From assembly GCA_019637815.1 (NCBI GenBank), contig JAHBUZ010000002.1, positions 186,001-250,000 of the forward strand: 64,000 bases of DNA, given 5' to 3'. Below are positions 57,973 to 64,000 of the stretch, piece after piece. The stretch comes from Chloroflexota bacterium (GTDB lineage: Bacteria; Chloroflexota; Limnocylindria; Limnocylindrales; CSP1-4). The notes below the pieces were generated by a model. It saw only the letters and a program-made list of their open reading frames with translations, was not told the origin of the DNA and made no database searches. The number at the start of each line of letters is the position of its first letter. The first letter of the stretch is position 1. The translations under genes and the position numbers were made by a program.

Positions 57973-58800
57973 ATGGACGAGTATCGACGGATCAACCAGG
58001 CGAACTGGGACGAGCGCGCCCCCGCGCACGCCGGATCGCCCGACTACGCGTTCGAGCGGTTCGCCGCCGACCCGGGCTTCCTGTCCGATGTCGTCCGCTT
58101 CGACCTGCCGCGACTGGGTGACATCGCCGGGCTGCGGGGTGTCCACCTCCAGTGCCACATCGGGACCGACACCGTCTCGCTCGCCCGACTGGGCGCCACC
58201 ATGACCGGGCTCGACTTCTCGGGTCCCGCCCTCGTCGAGGCCCGACGGCTGGCGGCGCTCGCGGGCGTGGACGTCGACTGGGTCGAGGCGGAGCTGTACG
58301 ACGCGCCGAAGGTGCTCCCGAACGGTGCGTTCGACCTCGTCTACACCGGCGTCGGCGCGCTCTGCTGGCTGCCGGACATCGGCCGCTGGGCGCAGGTGGT
58401 GGCATCGCTGCTCAGGCCCGGCGGCCGGCTGTTCATCCGCGAGGGGCATCCGATGCTCTGGACGCTCGCCGACCCGCGGCCGGACGGCGTGGTCGCGGTG
58501 GAGTACCCCTACTTCGAGCGGGCGGGCCCCACCCGGTTCGACGCGCCGGGGACGTATGTGGCCACCGAGGTCGACCTCGTGGAGACCGTCACCTGGGAGT
58601 GGAACCACGGCCTGGGCGAGATCGTGGGCGCCGTGCTCGCGGCCGGGATGCGTCTCACGATGCTCGACGAGCACGATTCCGTGCCGTGGGCCGCGCTGCC
58701 GGGGCAGATGGCGGATGTCGGCGGCGGGGAGTGGCAGCTCATCGACCGGCCCGGACGGCTGCCCCACAGCTACACGCTCCAGGCGATCCGCGAGGGGTAG
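57973..58800 (+). CDS. Class I SAM-dependent methyltransferase
   Basis: 275 residues. The SAM-binding motif I is degenerate (VHLQCHIGTDTVSLAR, about residues 57-72), followed by GLDFSGPALVEARRLA with the ribose-binding Asp and motif IV/V around FDLVYTGVGALCWLPD, then LLRPGGRLFIREGHPM. The start MDEYRRINQANWDERA is typical of the Methyltransf_25/UbiE-like group. A -10-like TGCGATAGT (57958-57966) ends 6 nt before ATG 57973, giving a leaderless transcript. The substrate is unknown. Confidence 0.85.
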   Translation: MDEYRRINQANWDERAPAHAGSPDYAFERFAADPGFLSDVVRFDLPRLGDIAGLRGVHLQCHIGTDTVSLARLGATMTGLDFSGPALVEARRLAALAGVDVDWVEAELYDAPKVLPNGAFDLVYTGVGALCWLPDIGRWAQVVASLLRPGGRLFIREGHPMLWTLADPRPDGVVAVEYPYFERAGPTRFDAPGTYVATEVDLVETVTWEWNHGLGEIVGAVLAAGMRLTMLDEHDSVPWAALPGQMADVGGGEWQLIDRPGRLPHSYTLQAIREG

Positions 58801-58896
58801 CCGACCACGCCTCCCCCATGGTCGCCACGCGGCGCTGGCGCTGTGGCGGCGATCCCCGATGGGCGGACGGGTCTCCCGGGCGATCCGGCGTCCCGG

Positions 58897-59910
58897 TCAG
58901 ACGCCCTCGTCGCGCTCGGCGTCCCGCCGGTGGGCGCGGAGGCGCGCCAGTCGCCGATCCCGCCACGCCTGGCGGGCAGGCAGTCCTTCCAGCGGCAGCG
59001 TCCGGCGTCGCTCCGCGTGGAGACGCGCCACGGTCTCGGGTGACCATGCTCGTGGCAGCTGGGTCGCGGCGATGGCATCGAACACCCCGCCCAGGTGGGC
59101 CACGAAGTCGCCGAGTCCCCCGGCCGCGTTGAGGTCGATGGTCTCGAAGGGCCCCATGAACGACCAGCGCAGGCCCAGTCCATCGCGCACGGTCCGATCG
59201 ATGTCCTCCGCCGAAGCCACCCCGTCCTCGTACAGGCGGTATGCCTCCTGGAGCAGTGCCACCTGGAGCCGGTTGAGGATGAACCCGTCGATCTCCTCGC
59301 GGAGCACCACCGGGACCTGGCCGACGGCGGCATACAGGGCACAGGCCCGCTCCACGACGAGAGGATCCGTCCACGGGGCGGGCGACAGCTCCACGAGCGG
59401 CACCAGGTGGGGCGGGTTCACGGGATGGGCGACCAGGCATCTGGCGCGTCCGGGCAGCCCCTCGGAGGAGCGGGAGGCGGGGATCGTGGAGGTCGAGCTC
59501 GCGAGGATGACCGACGGAGGTGCCAGGCGATCGAGCTCGGTGAGCACGTCCCGCTTGACCGCGAGGACCTCCCGGGTGCTCTCCTGGACCAGGATCACGT
59601 CCCGGACGGCGTCCTCCAGCGTGTCGGCGACCCGGACCCGCGCTGCGATGGCGGCCGGGTCCGCTGCCGGTCCAGCGACATCCAGGTCCGGGACCGCCTG
59701 CCGGACCCAGTCCAGCGCGGAGGCAGCCGCGCTCGGGCTCGCGTCGAACAGCGCCACCGGATGCCCCGCGCGGGCGAACACCAGCGCCCAGCTTCGACCC
59801 ACCAGGCCCGTGCCGACGACCGCGATGGGCGCTTCCGATGGATGGACCCCGTCGGGGATGCTGGCTGGCACGGGAGCCTCCATGTCGAACGTGGCCGCGT
59901 CATCGACCAC
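58897..59910 (-). CDS. 3-hydroxyacyl-CoA dehydrogenase family protein (lambda-crystallin/gulonate-dehydrogenase-like)
   Basis: 337 residues. The NAD motif VVGTGLVGRSWA is at about residues 32-43, then SSTSTIPAS and HPVNPPHLVPLVEL, the catalytic-region signature of this family, and the C-terminal helical domain beginning GFILNRLQVALLQEAYRL. The order and length fit L-gulonate/carnitine 3-dehydrogenase-type single-domain members better than the large fatty-acid-oxidation proteins. GTG 59910 is the longest start; ATG 59883 (MEAPVPAS) is an alternative. It is convergent with the methyltransferase gene. Confidence 0.87.
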   Translation of the reverse strand: MVDDAATFDMEAPVPASIPDGVHPSEAPIAVVGTGLVGRSWALVFARAGHPVALFDASPSAAASALDWVRQAVPDLDVAGPAADPAAIAARVRVADTLEDAVRDVILVQESTREVLAVKRDVLTELDRLAPPSVILASSTSTIPASRSSEGLPGRARCLVAHPVNPPHLVPLVELSPAPWTDPLVVERACALYAAVGQVPVVLREEIDGFILNRLQVALLQEAYRLYEDGVASAEDIDRTVRDGLGLRWSFMGPFETIDLNAAGGLGDFVAHLGGVFDAIAATQLPRAWSPETVARLHAERRRTLPLEGLPARQAWRDRRLARLRAHRRDAERDEGV

Positions 59911-59972
59911 GATGCCACGCGCCGCGTTCGTGCGCGCGCTCGATCCGTTCGTACCCGGACGTGGTCGGTGGG

Positions 59973-60653
59973 TCAGCTCGTGGTCGGGACTGGGGACGCG
60001 TCGCCCGCCGGTGAGCCCATGGGCGCCGGGCTCTCGCTGGGCGGCGAGCCAGGCTCCTGGCTGGAGGACGGTGGTGGCAGGCAGCCGGGCGGCAGCTCGG
60101 CCGGGGATCCCGATGGCGCCGCTGTGGACGATGGGGCGTCGGTCGTCTGGGTACCGACATCGCCCGCGCTCGGCTCGAACAGCAGCCGGACGCTCCCGAA
60201 CCGGGCGAGGAGTCCCGTCTGGCAGACCTCGTACAGCTCCGGGACGATCGAGACGACGACCGCGTTCTGCTGGATCGCGGTGCCGATGCCGGTGACGAAC
60301 GTCAGCTCGCCGGCGCTCACGGCGTCCCGGATCGCCTCGTACGTCGACCGGAGCTCCGCCTCGGATGACTCCACCCGGACGGTCGCCACCCGCGTCCCCG
60401 GTCGGACGAGGTCCAGCACCTCGGCGATCTGCTCGTCCGTGGCGCGGTGCGTGAAGGCGAACACCGCGCCCTCATCCACGATCCAGACCCCGCCGAACGC
60501 CTCGGGCATCGTCCGTGCGTGGGCCACCGCATCGCGGATCGCTCCGCTGGACACCCGTCCCTCCGACTGCGCGGCGATGGGCGGCGCGATCGATGCCAGG
60601 GAGAGCAGGGACATGAGCAGGACGGCGGCCATCCGCCGTGACACGACTCGCAT
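59973..60653 (-). CDS. Secreted hypothetical protein with a Ser/Pro-rich tail
   Basis: 226 residues. ATG 60653 was chosen because GGAGGT lies 7 nt upstream; the frame opens further up to 60680. A signal peptide (MAAVLLMSLLSLASIAPPIAA) is followed by a 120-residue globular part with GGVWIVDEGAVFAFTHRA, VRVESSEAELRSTYEAIRDAV and NAVVVSIVPELYEV, a mixed alpha/beta pattern, and then about 60 residues of Ser/Pro/Ala/Gly. A single Cys lies near QTGLL and another in PPGCLPP. No family was recognised. It is downstream of the dehydrogenase gene in the opposite order of transcription (same strand, upstream). Confidence 0.7.
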   Translation of the reverse strand: MRVVSRRMAAVLLMSLLSLASIAPPIAAQSEGRVSSGAIRDAVAHARTMPEAFGGVWIVDEGAVFAFTHRATDEQIAEVLDLVRPGTRVATVRVESSEAELRSTYEAIRDAVSAGELTFVTGIGTAIQQNAVVVSIVPELYEVCQTGLLARFGSVRLLFEPSAGDVGTQTTDAPSSTAAPSGSPAELPPGCLPPPSSSQEPGSPPSESPAPMGSPAGDASPVPTTS

Positions 60654-60808
60654 CGTCAGGACCTCCGAGAGCGTGACCATTCGTCCTCATCCTGGTCGAT
60701 GCTCCATCTGCCAGGCCTCTCGTTCACCATGACGTTCGTGACGCGGATGTGTCAGCGTCCGACCGGGTCTCGAGGGAGAGGGCCGGCTGCGCGCGCGAGG
60801 TGTGGGGC

Positions 60809-61903
60809 CTACGGCATCGGGCGCCAGCGCTGCGAGAGCCCGAGGCCGCCGACGAGCAGGAGCGTCGCGAGGCCCACGAACGCGACGCTCACCTCCTGGA
60901 CCTCGTGGGCCGTGATGAGCGAGGTGGGCAACCCCCGGAATACCGACACGAGCTCCGCGGCACTCTCCGCGGGGTAGTACTCACCGTCGGTGATCGCCGC
61001 GATCTGCCGCAGTGTGTCCTCGTCGATGCCGCGGCGGAAGCCGCCACCGCCCCCACCGAGGCCACCACCGCCACCGCGCCCGAACCCACCACCACGCCCG
61101 AAGCTACCCTCACCCGGCTCACGACCCAGGAACTGGCTGCGGCAGATCGGGTCGGCGGCAGCGCCCTCGGCCGTGCCGAAGCCGATGGTGTAGACACGCA
61201 GTCCGCGGTCGGCGGCCTGCTGGGCGGCCTCCACCGGGTCGGCCCCCGCGTTGCTCGCGCCGTCGGTGAGGACGACGATGATGGCCGGCGCGTAGGCGCC
61301 CTGCACGACGGGTGTCGGCTCGGTCTCGGTCGACCAGGGCGTGATGGCGCGGGCCACCTGGGGGTCGATATCGGCGATGGCATCGATGGCGGACAGGATG
61401 CCGTCGCCCACGGCGGTGCCCCGCCCGGTGAGGAAGCTGCGGACGGCGGCCAGCAGCAGTTCCCGATCCGTGGTGGGCGGCTGGATCAGCTCGGCGAACG
61501 ACGAGAACGCCACGATGCCGATGCGCGATGTCCTCGCCTGCTGCTCGATGAAGTCGGCGGCGGCGGCCTCCGCAGCCTCCAGACGACTGGGCTCGATGTC
61601 GGTCGCGCACATGCTCCCCGAGACGTCCATGGTCAGCAGGATCGTGGAGCCACTCGTGGGCACCGCGACGATCGCCGCGGGGCGTGCCACGGCCATGGCC
61701 AGGGCCGCGACCGCCGCCAGGAACAGCCCGAACGGCGCGTGCCGCCGGATCCAGGACGACCCCGGGCGCGCCGCGGCCACCAGTGACAGGCTGGAGTAGC
61801 GCACCGCCGCAGGGGCGCGACGCCGGGATGCCCACGCCCGCACGCCAAGGAGCAGTGGCACGAGCAGGACGAGCGCCAGGGCCGCTGGCCACAGGAACGT
61901 CAT
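60809..61903 (-). CDS. VWA-domain membrane protein (BatA-like)
   Basis: 364 residues: an N-terminal BatA-type TM segment (about residues 5-20) and a second near 58-75, then a von Willebrand A domain with MIDAS DVSGSM at 93-98 and a later T and D (RGTAVGDG, LTDGASNA), and a C-terminal TM helix (about 340-355). A Gly/Arg/Phe-rich insert FGRGGGFGRGGGGG and following Gly run lies near 275-300, unusual for the family. It overlaps the next upstream gene by 4 nt. Such proteins work with MoxR ATPases in metal-protein assembly or stress tolerance, by analogy. Confidence 0.88.
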   Translation of the reverse strand: MTFLWPAALALVLLVPLLLGVRAWASRRRAPAAVRYSSLSLVAAARPGSSWIRRHAPFGLFLAAVAALAMAVARPAAIVAVPTSGSTILLTMDVSGSMCATDIEPSRLEAAEAAAADFIEQQARTSRIGIVAFSSFAELIQPPTTDRELLLAAVRSFLTGRGTAVGDGILSAIDAIADIDPQVARAITPWSTETEPTPVVQGAYAPAIIVVLTDGASNAGADPVEAAQQAADRGLRVYTIGFGTAEGAAADPICRSQFLGREPGEGSFGRGGGFGRGGGGGLGGGGGGFRRGIDEDTLRQIAAITDGEYYPAESAAELVSVFRGLPTSLITAHEVQEVSVAFVGLATLLLVGGLGLSQRWRPMP

Positions 61904-63015
61904 GGCAGCCGGCCCAGGACCGCGAAGCCGGTGACGCCGCCGACCACCACGAGGAGCAGCCCCAGGCCGGCCATCAGCGCGGTGACCTCGATGTCCTGCT
62001 CGTGTGCCACGAGCGCCGTGGACAGCGTCTCGTCGACGGACGTGAGCGCGCCCTCCGTCCCGGTCGCGTCACCGCGCTCGTACGTGCCGTCCGTGGTCGC
62101 CGCGATGGCGCCGAGCATGGCCTCATCGAGCTGCGTGTGGACCTGGAACCCTTCGAGGTCGATGGTGGTGCCGCCGGCGCTGCCGACGCCCACGGTCATG
62201 ACCCGGATACCCAGGTCCGCCGCCGCCTGCGCGGCCTCCAGCGGGTCCGGCCCGCCCTGGTCCTCGCCATCGGAGATGAGCACCACCACGGCGCTCGTGT
62301 CGCTGCCGGGCGCTGCTGCGATCGCCGGCGCTGCCGGCTCGCTGGTCGGCGGGGGCGTCCGGTCCGTGTAGAAGCCCTGGTTGTGGGGCGCGCGGGACTC
62401 GGCGATGGTCGCGAGCGCCGCGCTGATGCCCTGCGCCACGGACGTGCCACGCTGCGGTGTCAGCCGGTCGATGGCCGCGAGCACCGCCGCCTGGTCGTTG
62501 GTCGGCACCTGGACCGAGAGGCCGCCGTCGCTGAACGCGACGACCCCCACGACGACGCTCTGGGGCTGGCGCTCCACGAACGCCGAGGCGATCGCCTTGG
62601 CGAGGGCGATGCGGGTCCCACTGTCCCAGGCCGGGGCAGCTGACGGGCTTGCCGCAGACCCCGTCGAGACCACGGTGCCCGCGTCCGTGGCCGCCATGCT
62701 CGCCGAGACATCGATGACCAGCACCACCGTGCCCTCCTCGCGAGGGATGGCCACGACGGCCTGGGGACGCGCGAGGGCGACCACCAGCGCACCGATGCCG
62801 GCGAGGACGATGAGGGCGGGCGCGTACCGACGAAGGGTGGCCGTGGCGCGACGCCCGGCCGTGGCACTTCCCGGGGTCGTGGCGCTGCCGGCGGCCGTGC
62901 CCAGTCCGAGCGCCGCGAGCCGCGCGGCGCGGCGTCGCTCCACCGCGAGGTAGCCCGCTGCCAGCAACGGCAACGTGAGCAGCAGGGCCAGCATCTCGGG
63001 CCACTGGAAGGTCAT
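61900..63015 (-). CDS. VWA-domain membrane protein (BatA/BatB-like)
   Basis: 371 residues with the same layout as the next gene: TM helix near residues 5-22, another near 66-82, a MIDAS DVSASM at 102-107 (the usual DxSxS is preserved), SDGEDQGGPDP and a C-terminal TM helix (about 345-365). The first ATG (63013-63015) overlaps the DUF58 stop by 4 nt and its own stop overlaps the downstream VWA gene by 4 nt, so all three are translationally coupled. Inferred role: metal-dependent protein interaction at the outer face of the membrane. Confidence 0.88.
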   Translation of the reverse strand: MTFQWPEMLALLLTLPLLAAGYLAVERRRAARLAALGLGTAAGSATTPGSATAGRRATATLRRYAPALIVLAGIGALVVALARPQAVVAIPREEGTVVLVIDVSASMAATDAGTVVSTGSAASPSAAPAWDSGTRIALAKAIASAFVERQPQSVVVGVVAFSDGGLSVQVPTNDQAAVLAAIDRLTPQRGTSVAQGISAALATIAESRAPHNQGFYTDRTPPPTSEPAAPAIAAAPGSDTSAVVVLISDGEDQGGPDPLEAAQAAADLGIRVMTVGVGSAGGTTIDLEGFQVHTQLDEAMLGAIAATTDGTYERGDATGTEGALTSVDETLSTALVAHEQDIEVTALMAGLGLLLVVVGGVTGFAVLGRLP

Positions 63016-63935
63016 CGCGCCATCCCGCGTCGGGGCGTCCGCCGGCCGGCCATGCGCACGATGGCCCGTACCAGGTCCTCGTGGGTCCCCACGGGCTGGG
63101 CATCGACCCGGGCGTGCCGGAGCGCCGCCGCCAGGTTGGCCTCACGGGACGCGGCGGCCGCCACGAACCGCTCGCGGAATCGCCGGTCGCTCGTGTCCAC
63201 CACGACCTGCTCCCCGGTCTCCGCGTCGGCCATCACGAGCATGCCCACGTCCGGCAACGCCGATTCGCTCGGGTCGTGGACGCGCACCACGAGGACCTCG
63301 TGGCGTCGCGCGAGCATGGACAGGGGTCGCTCCCAGCCGGGCGTGCTGATGAGGTCGGACACCACGACCACCAGCGAGCGGCGTCGGATGCGTCGCGCGG
63401 CCGCCTCCAGCAGCACCCGCAGGTCCGTGGCACCCACCGCGGGTCGTCGCGGCGCGTCGAGCATCACCCGGATCACCCGGAGCACCTGGTCACGACCAGT
63501 CCGGGGCGCGATGGTGACCGCCACCTCGTCACCGTCGCTGTAGAGCATCGCGCCGACCCGGTTGCCATGGCGCGACAGCAGCCGTGCGATGGACGCGACC
63601 AGCTCCACGGTGACCGCGCGCTTGTCGCGTCCGCCGCCGTCCGCGCCACCGAAATCCACGGACGGACTGAGGTCCACCAGGAACCACGCCTCGATCTCGC
63701 GGTCCTCGTGATAGACCCGGACATGGGGGATGTCCGTGCGCGCCGTGACGTTCCAGTCCATGTCACGGACGTCATCGAACACCTGGTACTCGCGCAGGTT
63801 GGCGAGATCCACGCCGGCGCCCAGGAACAGGCTCCGATGGTCACCCTGGAGCAGGCCGTCCAGTCGCCGGACGACCTGCCACTCGAGCCGCTGGAGGACC
63901 CGCTCAGGCGTGGGTGCGGATGTCGCTGTGGTCAC
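63012..63935 (-). CDS. DUF58 domain protein
   Basis: 307 residues, soluble. The DUF58 signature is visible: GLHR-like SLFLGAGVDLANLREYQVFDDVRDMDWNVTAR is read in the segment about residues 35-66, followed by WFLVDLSPSVDFG, a degenerate VWA metal site (Asp-Leu-Ser-Pro-Ser), and RRSLVVVVSDLIS. The start GTG 63935 lies within the last codons of the MoxR gene, a 32-nt overlap. DUF58 proteins are standard partners of MoxR ATPases and VWA proteins, and the order MoxR-DUF58-VWA-VWA is that of Bat-type operons. Confidence 0.9.
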   Translation of the reverse strand: MTTATSAPTPERVLQRLEWQVVRRLDGLLQGDHRSLFLGAGVDLANLREYQVFDDVRDMDWNVTARTDIPHVRVYHEDREIEAWFLVDLSPSVDFGGADGGGRDKRAVTVELVASIARLLSRHGNRVGAMLYSDGDEVAVTIAPRTGRDQVLRVIRVMLDAPRRPAVGATDLRVLLEAAARRIRRRSLVVVVSDLISTPGWERPLSMLARRHEVLVVRVHDPSESALPDVGMLVMADAETGEQVVVDTSDRRFRERFVAAAASREANLAAALRHARVDAQPVGTHEDLVRAIVRMAGRRTPRRGMAR

Positions 63936-64000
63936 GGAGCACCGCCACGGGGCGGGTGATGCGGGCGAGGATGGTGCGCAGCAGGTCGTCCGCGGTGACG
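63904..64000 (-). CDS. MoxR-type AAA+ ATPase, C-terminal fragment
   Basis: Only the last 31 residues are in the window, beginning VTADDLLRTILARI and ending SDIRTHA before the TGA (63904-63906). The V-T-x-D-D-L motif is that of the C-terminal lid of MoxR ATPases, and the DUF58 gene that follows supports it. The rest lies beyond the right edge. Confidence 0.6.
   Translation of the reverse strand, partial: VTADDLLRTILARITRPVAVLRDHSDIRTHA

Overview
The window is about 70% GC and densely coding, with short or overlapping gene junctions, frequent GTG/TTG starts, and many promoters whose -10 lies 6-7 nt before the start codon. The gene set (a hrcA-grpE-dnaK operon behind a CIRCE element, gap-pgk-eno, a short DUF5679-like protein, UgpC/MalK-type sugar transport, a Cys-free Rrf2 regulator beside a sulfate importer) suggests a free-living, Gram-positive-like or monoderm bacterium. 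A high-GC Chloroflexota such as the Limnocylindria is my best guess, by inference only. No rRNA, tRNA, CRISPR array, insertion sequence or phage gene was seen.

Positions 1-14100 hold an apparent catabolic island. A translationally coupled plus-strand operon runs: class III aminotransferase (cut by the window edge), 2-hydroxyacid dehydrogenase, ABC ATPase, FMN hydroxyacid oxidase, a second 2-hydroxyacid dehydrogenase, an enolase-superfamily dehydratase and a Gfo/Idh/MocA dehydrogenase. Next comes a second plus-strand unit: two ABC permeases fused into one protein, a Tat-exported binding protein, a perfect 26-bp palindrome and a second Gfo/Idh/MocA dehydrogenase. A convergent minus-strand pair (another enolase-superfamily enzyme and an Asp-box sialidase-like protein) completes it. 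Near-identical dyads related to ATTGTCGACAAT sit just downstream of the -10 of both the permease unit and the minus-strand pair, so one GntR/FCD-type regulator encoded elsewhere probably controls import and breakdown of one sugar-acid-like or glycoside substrate, which I cannot name. A paralogous 2-hydroxyacid dehydrogenase follows at 15235.

Positions 16400-46400 are mostly housekeeping and cell-surface genes: a membrane protein of unknown role, a 1231-residue anchored surface protein (lamin-tail-like domain, Pro/Thr linkers, OB-like repeats), uridine phosphorylase, gap-pgk-eno, rpsT with a long histone-H1-like tail, lepA, a degenerate CPBP-type membrane protein, hemW, an LD-carboxypeptidase, two tandem VanY-type carboxypeptidases and the CIRCE-hrcA-grpE-dnaK operon, which has no adjacent dnaJ. 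Behind dnaK lie a Thr/Val-repeat secreted protein and a large glycosyltransferase that joins a GT87-like half to a GT39 (protein O-mannosyltransferase-like) half. This could be an acceptor-enzyme pair.

Positions 46400-64000 hold a lipoprotein, a four-gene sulfate ABC importer with a convergent Rrf2 regulator, a three-gene ABC-2 exporter, a YcaQ-like winged-helix protein, an acetylxylan-esterase-like hydrolase, a methyltransferase, a 3-hydroxyacyl-CoA-dehydrogenase-family enzyme, and a minus-strand MoxR/DUF58/VWA/VWA operon running off the right edge.

Recurring oddities are short duplications that include a stop codon and lie just downstream of gene 3' ends (three cases), extended -10 promoters of the TGNTANNNT type, and very long antisense open frames caused by GC-rich third codon positions.
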